Assembly (NCBI RefSeq): GCF_005925345.1
Contig: NZ_SSHJ01000002.1
Span: 186,001 to 250,000, forward strand
Direction: 5' to 3'
From: Pedobacter ureilyticus
Lineage (GTDB): Bacteria > Bacteroidota > Bacteroidia > Sphingobacteriales > Sphingobacteriaceae
Length of the DNA stretch: 64,000 bases
The notes beneath the pieces are model-generated. The model was not told where the DNA came from. It made no database searches and was given only the letters and a program-made list of their open reading frames with translations. This document shows, piece by piece, positions 53,893-62,409 of this stretch. The position numbers were made by a program, and so were the translations under genes. Position 1 is the first letter of the stretch. Every line of letters begins with the position of its first letter.

Positions 53893-54945
53893 ATGGTAAG
53901 CACAGCTGATGTTATTGAAAATAGTAGTTTAGTTTACGTAAGTCCAGAAAAGGGAGGGATTTACCGCAAGGGTAGCCCTGGAAAATTTAATTACGAGGAT
54001 CATAAGGGCAACAAGGTTACAGACAGGTTAGTGTTAGAGCGTATCCAAAAATTGGTGTTGCCTCCTGCTTGGAAAGAAGTTTGGATTTCGCCCAAAAAGA
54101 ACGGCTATTTACAAGCAGTTGGTATAGATGTAGCTGGTCGCAAACAATATCGCTACCACCCCGAATGGGTAAATAGACGTTCGGACCATAAGTATTTTAG
54201 GTTATTGGAATTTGGAAAAGCCTTGCCCAAAGCTCGCAAAAAAGTAGAAAAAGATTTACGTAGAAAGCAGTTTGATGAAAAAAAGGTGTTAGCCATTTGT
54301 GTAGCTGTACTGCAAAACACCCTTATTAGAATTGGTACTGCCGCTTACGAAAAAAGCTATAGTAGTTACGGTTTAAGCACCTTAAAAGACAAGCATGTGA
54401 AGCAAAAACCTAACGGAACTTTTTTATGTTTTGTCGGTAAAAAAGGAGTTAAGCAAGAAGTTAAGCTTACCGATAAGAGGTTAACCCAATTGGTAAAGCA
54501 ATGTAAAGATATTCCTGGTCAACACCTATTTCAGTTTTACAATAAAGCAGGTGAACATAAGGGAGTAGAATCTGGAATGATTAACCAATACATTAAAGAA
54601 GTAACCGAAGGAGATTTTACCGCTAAAGATTTTAGAACTTGGGGAGGTACCCTAGAAGCAATGCGGCAATTGGCTGTTTGTTCAACTGAAAATCCAGAGG
54701 TTTCTGCTAAAAAATTAGTGGTAGCTGCATTAGATCGTGTTGCCGCCAAATTAGGAAACACCCGAGCGGTTTGCAAGAGTGCCTACGTTTATCCAATTTT
54801 ATTGGAAGCTTTTGAAGCCGGAGATTTGCAGCGCTACTTAAAGAAAGTTGCACTGACAGAGAAAGACGAGAAAAAGGCGTTAAAAAATGATGAAACCGTG
54901 CTTTTACAGTTTTTAAGGGCTGTAAAAAAGAAGAAGAAAAAATAA
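53893..54945 (+). CDS. DNA topoisomerase IB
   Basis: 350 residues from the ATG at 53893. A frame open from a GTG at 53842 would add an unusual hydrophobic leader and was not chosen. The eukaryote-like type IB catalytic core shows PPAWKEVWISP, GRKQYRYHPEW, KDFRTWGGT (catalytic Arg) and KSAYVYP (catalytic Tyr). It relaxes positive and negative supercoils. The C-terminal tail is strongly Lys-rich. Single gene, flanked by repeats on both sides. Confidence 0.92.
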   Translation: MVSTADVIENSSLVYVSPEKGGIYRKGSPGKFNYEDHKGNKVTDRLVLERIQKLVLPPAWKEVWISPKKNGYLQAVGIDVAGRKQYRYHPEWVNRRSDHKYFRLLEFGKALPKARKKVEKDLRRKQFDEKKVLAICVAVLQNTLIRIGTAAYEKSYSSYGLSTLKDKHVKQKPNGTFLCFVGKKGVKQEVKLTDKRLTQLVKQCKDIPGQHLFQFYNKAGEHKGVESGMINQYIKEVTEGDFTAKDFRTWGGTLEAMRQLAVCSTENPEVSAKKLVVAALDRVAAKLGNTRAVCKSAYVYPILLEAFEAGDLQRYLKKVALTEKDEKKALKNDETVLLQFLRAVKKKKKK

Positions 54946-54961
54946 TTTTTCCAAAAGGTGG

Positions 54962-55061
54962 TTATTTCGACCGGAGCATAACGTAATGGAGAAATCTTTG
55001 GATTTGATAGAAGGTCGTCTATTCATTTTCAAAGATTTCTCGACTACGCTCGAAATGATGA
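54962..55061. repeat. Intergenic inverted repeat (TTATTTCGA / CGAAATGA arms)
   Basis: Left arm about 54962-55000 and right arm 55030-55061 share TTTCGA...GAGAAATCTTTG and CAAAGATTTCTC...CGAAAT as reverse complements, with small mismatches. It lies between the convergent topoisomerase and DUF6249 genes. Confidence 0.75.
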
Positions 55062-55070
55062 GATATTTAA

Positions 55071-55430
55071 CTAAGGCTGTTTATCAAGCCATTTTTTCTC
55101 AATTACGTAAGAAGAAATCAGACCCAAGCCGCCGAAGATAAAGATACTTCCAAAGTATACCGCTACTGCTTGGCCTTCTTCTGCATTGGTCATATTGGCG
55201 CTAAATATTCCTCGGGTGGTAAATAGCGCAACTAAAAGTCCTAATCCTAAACCTACCATCAGCAAACCAAATTTTAAGCTGATAAATGGTCTTGGTGTTG
55301 CCTTTCTAAGCCCTGGGTCAATACCTCGCTCAATCATGGCCATTTTTTCTTTATTTAAGAAGTATCTAATGCCAAATACTAATGCAAATGCGCCAACAAA
55401 CATGGTGATGGCTACTAATTCTCCACTCAT
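55071..55430 (-). CDS. DUF6249 small membrane protein
   Basis: 119 residues, with three hydrophobic segments at about 5-24, 50-70 and 88-110. The cytoplasmic stretch NKEKMAMIERGIDPGLRK after the first segment is the DUF6249 hallmark. No known function. Single gene. Confidence 0.75.
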   Translation of the reverse strand: MSGELVAITMFVGAFALVFGIRYFLNKEKMAMIERGIDPGLRKATPRPFISLKFGLLMVGLGLGLLVALFTTRGIFSANMTNAEEGQAVAVYFGSIFIFGGLGLISSYVIEKKWLDKQP

Positions 55431-55562
55431 AATTTTATATTTTTTCTTTTAAACATTTATTGATTTTACGAACCGTGTTCTGTGAATTAGGACAACAGCA
55501 AAAAAAATTAGGTTACACTATTGGTAGAAAAAAATTAAATTGTACTATCAAACCACCGCCAA

Positions 55563-56129
55563 TTGACCATTATATCCAATAAAATTGATGAAATTTTTCT
55601 GTTGCCCACAACGGAAAAAGCTTTGTTTTTGTCTCGTTTTGAACGAGTTGAAGTGCAAAAAGGTGCCGTTGTAATTAATGCGGAGAAGATAGAACGATAT
55701 GTTTATTTTATAGAAAAGGGAATTGCTAGAGCTTTTCGAGAAACCGATAAAGGCCAAACTACTATTTGGTTTGGCGAAGCTGGCGGCGTAATGCTCTCCT
55801 TTTTGAGCTTCTTTAAAAATAAACCAGGCTACGAAAGTATAGAGGTTTTGGAAGATAGCACGCTTTACAGAATTTCTAGCAATCACTTGCAAGAGCTGTA
55901 TAGCCTACACTTACCTATCGCCAATTGGGGGCGTAAATTTGCCGAACAAGAATTACTGCTTACCGAACAGCGCTTCATGGATTTGCAGTTTAAAACCGCC
56001 ACAGAGCGTTACCAAGATTTGATTAAACATTCGCCTTCTATTTTGCAGCGAGTACAATTGGGTCACATTGCTTCTTACTTAGGTATTACGCAAGTTTCGC
56101 TGAGCAGAATTAGAGCTGCTGCGAAATGA
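55563..56129 (+). CDS. Crp/Fnr-family transcriptional regulator
   Basis: 188 residues with an N-terminal cNMP-binding fold (KGAVVINAEKIERYVYFIEKGIAR) and a C-terminal helix-turn-helix (VQLGHIASYLGITQVSLSRIRAA). The start is uncertain: the only M-equivalent in the conserved region is a TTG at 55563. The small cNMP pocket lacks an obvious cAMP-contacting Arg-Ser pair, so the effector may not be cAMP. Confidence 0.85.
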   Translation: MTIISNKIDEIFLLPTTEKALFLSRFERVEVQKGAVVINAEKIERYVYFIEKGIARAFRETDKGQTTIWFGEAGGVMLSFLSFFKNKPGYESIEVLEDSTLYRISSNHLQELYSLHLPIANWGRKFAEQELLLTEQRFMDLQFKTATERYQDLIKHSPSILQRVQLGHIASYLGITQVSLSRIRAAAK

Positions 56130-56141
56130 TGACTTAACTTT

Positions 56142-56252
56142 TAGCCACAGATGCACAGATGTAAAATCGATTATTAGCATCTAACATTATCAACTCTTAT
56201 TGGCGCAGTTGAATTTTAAATATTAAAAGGATATCTGTGCATCTGTGGCTAA
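56142..56252. repeat. Intergenic inverted repeat with perfect 20-bp arms
   Basis: TTAGCCACAGATGCACAGAT (56142-56161) is the exact reverse complement of 56233-56252. It separates the Crp-type regulator from the SMR gene. Confidence 0.92.
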
Positions 56253-56321
56253 CCTATTTTTTATCATTTGTTAAATAAAATGATAGCCCAACCACCGATT
56301 TTTGCAGCAAAATAAAATACA

Positions 56322-56648
56322 ATGAATTGGATCATATTAATTATCGCTGGACTTTTTGAAGTCGCCTTTGCATCTTGTTTAGGTAAAGTTAAAGAAACGA
56401 GTGGTACCGAAGCCGCATGGTGGTTTGTAGGCTTTTTAGTATCCTTAACCATCAGTATGTTGTTGCTTATTAAAGCTACGCAAACTTTGCCTATTGGTAC
56501 TGCCTATGCAGTTTGGACTGGTATAGGCGCTGTTGGTACGGTATTAATGGGTATTCTAGTATTTAAAGATCCAGCAAGTTTTTGGAGGTTGTTCTTCATT
56601 GTTACACTTATCGGTTCTATCATCGGTTTAAAAGCCGTATCGCACTAA
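56322..56648 (+). CDS. Small multidrug resistance (SMR) family transporter
   Basis: 108 residues, four membrane helices, with the essential Glu13 in helix 1 (AGLFEVAFA). GTAYAVWTGIGAVGT is the second hallmark. Residues near the Glu and in helix 2 lean to the Gdx/SugE guanidinium-exporter branch rather than EmrE, but this is not certain. Proteins dimerise in opposite orientation, so one gene suffices. No guanidine riboswitch was recognised in the upstream sequence. Confidence 0.88.
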   Translation: MNWIILIIAGLFEVAFASCLGKVKETSGTEAAWWFVGFLVSLTISMLLLIKATQTLPIGTAYAVWTGIGAVGTVLMGILVFKDPASFWRLFFIVTLIGSIIGLKAVSH

Positions 56649-56649
56649 G

Positions 56650-56663
56650 TTGGGTTAACTGTT
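56650..56663 (+). repeat. Left copy of an inverted repeat flanking the GNAT gene
   Basis: TTGGGTTAACTGTT is the reverse complement of the copy at 57354-57367, on the other side of the GNAT gene. Confidence 0.7.
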
Positions 56664-56744
56664 TAAATCGTTTGAACTGGTTAATCGAATAGGGCTATAG
56701 TCGTTTACTTCAATTAAACAAATCAACAATTAACTAAAATAAAA

Positions 56745-57269
56745 ATGGATAAAATAGAAATAAGACAAGCAAGTATCAACCATGTTGACCAATTACAGAA
56801 AATTGGTAGGCAAACTTTTTATGAAACATTTTCAGGTAGTAATACCGAAGAAAATATGAAAGGTTATTTAGATGAAAGCTTTTCAAAAGAAAAATTAAAG
56901 GTAGAATTAAAAACTGAAGATTCTGCATTTTACCTAGCAGTAATTGAAGAAACTGTAATTGGCTATTTAAAAGTAAATTTCGGAGCGTCTCAAACAGAAC
57001 TTCAAGATAAAAATGCGCTTGAAATAGAAAGAATTTATGTGCTTAAGGAATTTCAAGGGAAAAAGGTAGGACAATTGCTGTATGATAAAGCCATCGAAAT
57101 TGCTAAACAGAAAGCGGTAAAATACGTTTGGTTGGGTGTTTGGGAAGAAAATGCTAGAGCTATTAGTTTTTATAAGAAAAATAAGTTTATTGAATTTGAT
57201 AAACATGTTTTTAAACTAGGCGAAGACGAACAAACAGACATCATGATGAAGCTACAAATGAAAAGCTAA
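56745..57269 (+). CDS. GNAT-family N-acetyltransferase
   Basis: 174 residues with GNAT motifs: YLAVIEETVIGYLKV (strand 4 region), IERIYVLKEFQGKKVGQLLYDKAIE (motif A with the acetyl-CoA loop GKKVG) and YVWLGVWEENARAISFYKKNKF. Lys/Glu/Ile-rich and more AT-rich than its neighbours. The substrate is not predictable. It is bracketed by inverted repeats at 56650 and 57354, which could mean it arrived as a unit. Confidence 0.9.
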   Translation: MDKIEIRQASINHVDQLQKIGRQTFYETFSGSNTEENMKGYLDESFSKEKLKVELKTEDSAFYLAVIEETVIGYLKVNFGASQTELQDKNALEIERIYVLKEFQGKKVGQLLYDKAIEIAKQKAVKYVWLGVWEENARAISFYKKNKFIEFDKHVFKLGEDEQTDIMMKLQMKS

Positions 57270-57353
57270 AATTAAACTGGCTAATCGCTTAATCGAATTT
57301 ACAGTTGCCAAAACAGTTAACCAATTTCAACAACTAGCCGATTAACCAAAATC

Positions 57354-57367
57354 AACAGTTAACCCAA
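57354..57367 (+). repeat. Right copy of an inverted repeat flanking the GNAT gene
   Basis: AACAGTTAACCCAA, the reverse complement of 56650-56663. Additional GTTAACC-type motifs lie between this and the GNAT stop. Confidence 0.7.
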
Positions 57368-57421
57368 AAAATTGTAATTTGCTGTAACCTCGTGTAAAAA
57401 ACTCGCGTCATAGCCGTAAGT

Positions 57422-58003
57422 ATGCAGCAAACAGAAACAGATTTAGACCTCATTAACTCCGTCTTGGCAGGTAATACCGGCATGTATGCGTTGTTGGTTA
57501 AGCGTCATCAAAGGTTTGTTTTTACGTTGGCGCTGCGTTTTGCAAAAAATAGAGAAGATGCCGAAGAAATAGCGCAAGATTGTTTCATCAAAGCATATAA
57601 AGCCTTGGGAACCTTTAAGCAAACTTCGAAGTTTTCTACATGGCTGTATACCATTACTTATACTACCGCAATGACCTATTTGAGGAAGAAAAAACTGGAT
57701 TCTACCTCAATTGATAATGATGAACAGGTTTTACAGGTAGCAAATACAGACAGCTCGTTTGATGCAAATACAATTGAAAAAAAATCCACCTATAAATATC
57801 TGAATGAAGCAATTGCAATGCTTTTGCCAGACGATGCAGCAATTATTACGCTTTTTTACAAAGGCGAGCAAAGTTTAGAGGAAATTGGACAGGCTTTAGT
57901 GATGGAACCTAATACGGTAAAAGTAAAATTGCACAGAGCAAGACATCGGTTAAAAGAAAAATTGCAACTTTTGTTAAAAGAAGAAGTAAAGGAGTTGATA
58001 TGA
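57422..58003 (+). CDS. ECF-type RNA polymerase sigma factor
   Basis: 193 residues with sigma-2 (ALRFAKNREDAEEIAQDCFIKAY) and sigma-4 (EEIGQALVMEPNTVKVKLHRARHRLKE) and no sigma-3, the ECF layout. The next gene begins in its stop codon (ATGA overlap) and encodes a membrane protein with an anti-sigma-like helical N-terminus, so the pair forms a cell-envelope response switch. Target promoters are unknown. Confidence 0.93.
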   Translation: MQQTETDLDLINSVLAGNTGMYALLVKRHQRFVFTLALRFAKNREDAEEIAQDCFIKAYKALGTFKQTSKFSTWLYTITYTTAMTYLRKKKLDSTSIDNDEQVLQVANTDSSFDANTIEKKSTYKYLNEAIAMLLPDDAAIITLFYKGEQSLEEIGQALVMEPNTVKVKLHRARHRLKEKLQLLLKEEVKELI

Positions 58004-58494
58004 CACCACAAGAAGAACAACTTTGGAACTATATTGATGGTTTCTGCAATGTTGCAGAAAAGGTTGAGATAGAAAAAAAACTAGCAACAGACGAAGCATT
58101 TAAACAGCTTTATTTGGAGTTGTTGACAGTAAATGAACAGTTGGGCACACACCTAGAGGTAGACGAGCCATCCATGTCTTTTACTAGAAATGTGATGGAG
58201 CAGGTAAAGCAAGAGATGGCGCCTATTCAACTCAAAACAAAGGTAGATCAAAGAATTATTTATGCCATAGGAGGCTTTTTTTCGGTGACGTTGTTGGCGC
58301 TTTTGACCTACGCCTTTGCAACTGCCGATTTTAAAATGAAAATGCCCTCGGTTAATTTGGATGCCGATGTGAGCGCTTTGCTTAATCCTACAGTACTAAT
58401 GGTGGTGCTGCTCATCAACGCGGCGCTGCTGCTCGTTTATTTGGATAGTTTACTTAGAAAAGGAACAAAAAAGACACAAAAAAACGGAGAATGA
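58000..58494 (+). CDS. Putative anti-sigma factor, membrane protein
   Basis: 164 residues. A helical cytoplasmic N-terminus (EQLWNYIDGFCNVAEKVEIEKKL) is followed by two membrane segments (about 87-107 and 125-146). It has the usual order for an anti-sigma partner but no zinc His-Cys motif. Role is inferred from translational coupling to the ECF sigma gene. The last codons overlap a terminator stem. Confidence 0.65.
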   Translation: MTPQEEQLWNYIDGFCNVAEKVEIEKKLATDEAFKQLYLELLTVNEQLGTHLEVDEPSMSFTRNVMEQVKQEMAPIQLKTKVDQRIIYAIGGFFSVTLLALLTYAFATADFKMKMPSVNLDADVSALLNPTVLMVVLLINAALLLVYLDSLLRKGTKKTQKNGE

Positions 58495-58509
58495 TTTGTC
58501 CTCCGTTTT
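58481..58509. terminator. Bidirectional terminator between the anti-sigma and DUF2911 genes
   Basis: AAAACGGAG (58481-58489) pairs with CTCCGTTTT (58501-58509). The left arm is inside the last codons of the anti-sigma gene, and the convergent DUF2911 gene ends 19 bases beyond. Confidence 0.8.
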
Positions 58510-58527
58510 GTATAATAGCATTGTTGC

Positions 58528-59100
58528 TTATTTCTTAAACTCAATGGGTAAAAATACCTGTGTGTTATCCCAAGCCATAACTAAGTTAGCTCCCTCGGGG
58601 GCATCTATAAAAGTAATAGAAAAGGCCTCTATTGTTTTCTCAATCTTGTTAACCACCACATCAGTTCTTAGCAAATCCTGCTTTTCGTCATACGTAAAGG
58701 CTCCCCATTTATCATTTTGTTTGTTGATAATGATGGTCCATTTATCTTTGCTAGGAATAGCAAAAACACTATATCTGCCCGCCTTAACCTTTTTACCAGC
58801 AATGGTTACGGGCTTAAAAAACTGAATTTCCGTGTTTTCGTTAGCGCCTAAACGCCACACCTTGTCAAATTGCTCTAATACGCCAAAAACTTCTCTTCCC
58901 TTTTTTTGCGGACGAGAATATAAAACCCGCATTACAGGCTCTACTGGAGTTTTAGACTTAGTAGTATTTAACGGATAGTAAACTACATCCAAAGGGCTCG
59001 CATCTACTTTAGGAAAGGTAACTCCAGTATTTGCGCTTTGTGCGTTTACGGCTAATGCTCCTACTAAAAGAAACATTGTTAAGCTTATTTTCTTCATCAA
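58528..59100 (-). CDS. DUF2911 family protein, exported
   Basis: 190 residues with a signal peptide ending in VNAQ. The mature part contains VWRLGANENTEIQFFKPVTIAG and KAGRYSVFAIPSKDKWTIIINK, the DUF2911 hallmarks, a domain of unknown function seen in exported Bacteroidota proteins. Convergent with the anti-sigma gene and sharing its terminator. Confidence 0.88.
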   Translation of the reverse strand: MMKKISLTMFLLVGALAVNAQSANTGVTFPKVDASPLDVVYYPLNTTKSKTPVEPVMRVLYSRPQKKGREVFGVLEQFDKVWRLGANENTEIQFFKPVTIAGKKVKAGRYSVFAIPSKDKWTIIINKQNDKWGAFTYDEKQDLLRTDVVVNKIEKTIEAFSITFIDAPEGANLVMAWDNTQVFLPIEFKK

Positions 59101-59161
59101 AATAGGGTGTTGGTTGTGTATCTTGATTTTACAGCTTTGCAGAAGTAGACGTAAAGAAAGC

Positions 59162-59344
59162 TTAGTACTCTCTTCCTTTTACAATCTTATTTAAGAAAAC
59201 TCCACCGAAAATTAAGCCGATGATAGCTGCAAGGAAAAGATAACCAATGTGTAAAGTAACGGCAGAAAAAGCAAGTACAAATGCCACCATACCAATTACA
59301 TACCAAACCCAATCAAAATTGTTTTTATTTTCTGAATTGCTCAT
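59162..59344 (-). CDS. Small two-helix membrane protein
   Basis: 60 residues from the ATG at 59344 (an ATG at 59383 adds 13). Two hydrophobic segments (about 14-32 and 35-53), a Ser/Asn/Glu-rich N-terminus and a charged tail (KIVKGREY). Not recognised. Located between DUF2911 and the GH9 fusion gene on the same strand. Confidence 0.55.
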   Translation of the reverse strand: MSNSENKNNFDWVWYVIGMVAFVLAFSAVTLHIGYLFLAAIIGLIFGGVFLNKIVKGREY

Positions 59345-59407
59345 GTTTAAAACTTTTGCGGCAAAGTTAGTTATTTCAATCAAAAACTAAACATTTTTAA
59401 TGTGAGA

Positions 59408-59491
59408 ATTAGCTAATGTAGCTATTTATGAATGTGATGATTAGCTGATATGATAATGAGATAATGAATGAATGAGATAATTAGCTAATGT
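59408..59491. repeat. AT-rich intergenic repeat (ATTAGCTAATGT units)
   Basis: ATTAGCTAATGT occurs at 59408-59419 and 59480-59491, with degenerate GATAATGA units between and further copies to about 59540. No gene is visible in this spacer. Confidence 0.7.
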
Positions 59492-59542
59492 GATAATGCC
59501 ATTCCTCAGCTAATGATCATGTCATCACGTTTAGCTATTACA

Positions 59543-62047
59543 TCAATTCCCTAATAATTGATTAACCGTTACTGCCTTGTAATTATTTTGTTTAAGGTGT
59601 TTCAATAATTCGGGTAACTTGTCATAAAATTTGTCCTTCCTACGTGGGTCGGTACCCACATGTAGCAGCAATATAAAACCATTTAAGCCTTGTTTTTTTT
59701 CCAGTTCAACGATAGATTGATAAATTTCATCGCTCGTTCTGTAAGATTTTCCCATTTCTGGATAGGTATAATCTGCTGTTGAGCGGGTTCCCGGCGTAAA
59801 ATTGATGAGCTTTAAGCCTAAATCTTCTGTCCAGTTGGCAATGGCTTGGTTGTACCATTCGTAAGGCGGCAAAAAGTAATTCGCAGCTTTTTTGCTAATC
59901 CCAAATTTCGCCATAGCGGTATAGTTGGCTGCTAAATCATCGTTAAACTGTTTTTTAGAAACCAAAAGCGAATCGCGTTTCTTCCAATCGGCGTATAACA
60001 AATGCTGATCTGAATGAGCACCCAGATAATGTCCCTTTGCTTTTGCGCTCTTAATAAAAGATGAAAAAGAGGAGTTTCTGTAGAAGTTACCCGTTAAAAA
60101 GAAAGAAGCTTTAATTTTTTCCTTGTCTAAAGCTGATATGATTTTTTGGGCACCATCCGCATATTCATCGCCGGTAAATACGATAGCTAATTGTTTTTCC
60201 TTTACATCACCTCTAATGATAGCGCCTTGTTCTTTTTTGTAACTCGATAAATCCTTTGCCGTTTTGCTATCATAAGCCGCTAACAAATAAACTAACGAAG
60301 CCGTCCCGTCCATCGTTGGTTCGTTGGTGCTGTAATCGCCATAGTCATCATGGTAAACGGCCAAATCACTTTGAAACTCAGCATAAGCATCAGGCTTTGT
60401 AAGCTGTATGCCAATTAACCCTTTATAAATACTGGTATAAACAGGTCCATCTACCAGTCCACCGTCAATAGGATATTTGCCCAAATGCGTAAAAGCAGAA
60501 TGAGGATCGGTTGGCGTATCTTCCCAACTTGGCAAGCCGTAAACCATGCTTGTTCCCCACGGATTGCAACCAAAAATCCAGTCGAAATTTGCTTGCTCTA
60601 GTTCAGAAAAAGTGCCATCGCCGCTTAACTGTTTATACCACATACATTGCATGGCAAAAGCAACCGTTAAATTGTTGCTGCACCAAACAAAGGGAACACC
60701 TCTGTAAAAAGCATTGTTTTTGGCTCTGTTCCATACATGGGTAATTCCTTGTTTGTAGTAATCTATCAGCTCTCTTTTTCTATCTCCAGAAGATTGCTTC
60801 GCAAGTTCGTAGTGCCCTAAATTAATAAATGGATACCATTGATAATGTTTGGCGGTATCGGCAATAAGCCAGGGGGTAACTTGTTCCTGCATAGCATAGT
60901 AATAAGCAGAGTCTAACGATTTTGTGCCATAGCCGGTAATTTTTCCAGTTTTTGCCAAAGCAAGCTCCATATCATCTACCCAATTGTCTTCTGCATAAAT
61001 ATAGGGCGACTTTACCGAAGCAGTTTGGGTAACCCCTTTTTTCTTGATGGCATATTGGTAGGCGGTGTTTGCTTTTGTTGCCAAATCAATAGCGTAAGAT
61101 TCGTCTTTATAAAGTTCGCTGGCCAAAGCAAAAGCACTAGCAAATTTCGCTGCTGTAGAGCTGGTGCCTTTGGTATCGTTCATAAATTTGCCTCGTTGTT
61201 GCGGTTTTCCATCAATAAAGTACAAAGGCCGTTCAAAACCTTTTCCGTACTGGCTATCCTCTTTCGGGATGCGCATCGTGCTATGATCTCGATCATCTGC
61301 CAGTTGGTTAAACATGATATTAGGCTGTGGGTGCATTTTCATCAACCAATCTAAACCCCATTTGGCTTCATCCAGCACATCAGCCATGCCGTTTTTACCA
61401 TCTAGGCCTGTGGCCAATTTGGTATCCGAAAATGCTTTTGGAAAATCACGATAGGCCATTAGCAAATGGTAAGTTGCATTGGCGGTGGTGGTGCTGTATT
61501 GCAGGTAGTCGCTGGCGTCGTGCCAACCACCAACTGCATCAAAATGGGTACTATCTTTTATTCCACCTTCTTTGCCATAAACCACAAAACCATCGTGGGT
61601 GTGGCAGCTATCTTTTAAAAACGGATTATAACCACAACGTTGCTGGCGCATGTATCGCAGGGCGAAATCGGCCGTGTTTTTATAAACATTTTCGTTGATG
61701 ATGATCTCCGGAGAAGTAGCGCCTTCGGCTTTGAGGTAATAATTGCCAGGTATTTTAAACTCAGAGAAATTTAACCTAGCCGATGTTTTGAATGGCCCAT
61801 AAGCGCCAAATACTTGGATTTTATTAGATGAATAAACCGTTTTTCCTGTTTTTTTATCTACTAATTCAAAGTTTTTCGGAACATTGTTTCCTTTGCTTGC
61901 CCACACGGCTACTTTTATTGCTTTAGGCTGGTAGCCTAATAGATTAATTCTTATCCAGCTTTGCTCATTTTTAGGCTTAAAGGCCAGAAAAAGCAGAGAT
62001 ATTCCACAAAAAATTAAAAAGCATGTAAAAAGAGATATTTTTCTCAT
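59543..62047 (-). CDS. GH9 glucanase fused to a NodB-type polysaccharide deacetylase
   Basis: 834 residues. A hydrophobic export signal (residues 5-24) is followed by a CelD_N Ig-like domain (about 30-115; WIRINLLGYQPKA), then a GH9 barrel (about 120-600) with GGWHDASDY at 173-181 (Asp177 and Asp180 as base candidates) and Glu576 in NEPTMDG as the likely acid. The C-terminal 210 residues are a NodB deacetylase: FTGDE at 624-628 (Asp627), AHSDQH (His678, His682) and PPYEW, in which the usual leading Arg is missing. Deacetylation and glucan or chitosan cleavage would act on the same polysaccharide. Followed by the orphan terminator region and ppc on the other strand. Confidence 0.88.
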   Translation of the reverse strand: MRKISLFTCFLIFCGISLLFLAFKPKNEQSWIRINLLGYQPKAIKVAVWASKGNNVPKNFELVDKKTGKTVYSSNKIQVFGAYGPFKTSARLNFSEFKIPGNYYLKAEGATSPEIIINENVYKNTADFALRYMRQQRCGYNPFLKDSCHTHDGFVVYGKEGGIKDSTHFDAVGGWHDASDYLQYSTTTANATYHLLMAYRDFPKAFSDTKLATGLDGKNGMADVLDEAKWGLDWLMKMHPQPNIMFNQLADDRDHSTMRIPKEDSQYGKGFERPLYFIDGKPQQRGKFMNDTKGTSSTAAKFASAFALASELYKDESYAIDLATKANTAYQYAIKKKGVTQTASVKSPYIYAEDNWVDDMELALAKTGKITGYGTKSLDSAYYYAMQEQVTPWLIADTAKHYQWYPFINLGHYELAKQSSGDRKRELIDYYKQGITHVWNRAKNNAFYRGVPFVWCSNNLTVAFAMQCMWYKQLSGDGTFSELEQANFDWIFGCNPWGTSMVYGLPSWEDTPTDPHSAFTHLGKYPIDGGLVDGPVYTSIYKGLIGIQLTKPDAYAEFQSDLAVYHDDYGDYSTNEPTMDGTASLVYLLAAYDSKTAKDLSSYKKEQGAIIRGDVKEKQLAIVFTGDEYADGAQKIISALDKEKIKASFFLTGNFYRNSSFSSFIKSAKAKGHYLGAHSDQHLLYADWKKRDSLLVSKKQFNDDLAANYTAMAKFGISKKAANYFLPPYEWYNQAIANWTEDLGLKLINFTPGTRSTADYTYPEMGKSYRTSDEIYQSIVELEKKQGLNGFILLLHVGTDPRRKDKFYDKLPELLKHLKQNNYKAVTVNQLLGN

Positions 62048-62168
62048 AATGAGCGAAAGGATTTGGTTGCCTAAAAATAGAGAAATTTAACCGTTATGGA
62101 AACAAATCGAAAGTCGAATAATGATAAGCAATGATTTCTAATGCGGTTTTGCAAAGGATAGCAAAAAT

Positions 62169-62201
62169 AAAACGTTCCGATTTTTACATCGGAACGTTTT
62201 T
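62169..62201. terminator. Orphan intrinsic terminator in the divergent gap
   Basis: AAAACGTTCCGAT (62169-62181) pairs perfectly with ATCGGAACGTTTT (62188-62200), loop of 6, T run after. No gene ends here, so it would terminate an unannotated transcript. Confidence 0.75.
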
Positions 62202-62372
62202 CCCAAAAAATTAACAATTTTTTACAAAGCTAAAATGCCGCTTTGTAATGCTTTTAAAAGATTTTTACGTTTAACCTTTAATAAGTACAAGGTAGCAATT
62301 ATTTATTAAATATTCAAAATATATGTTAGTGTTTGCTAAAGTCTACCAAAATACTCGTTAAAAATCGATTTT

Positions 62373-62380
62373 TATTTTTG
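62373..62380 (+). promoter_or_regulatory. -7 element (TATTTTTG) for ppc
   Basis: Full TAnnTTTG match, 29 bases before the ATG of ppc. The -33 region is weak. Confidence 0.5.
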
Positions 62381-62409
62381 TAACAAAAAAATATAACTTA
62401 TTTTTCGGG

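Larger units (their letters stand above)
62048..62409. other. Divergent intergenic region between GH9-deacetylase and ppc
   Basis: 362 bases with no gene between two divergent genes. It contains one strong hairpin terminator (62169-62201) that is not next to any gene's stop, and a -7 element for ppc. I see no ORF with coding character here. Confidence 0.6.
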
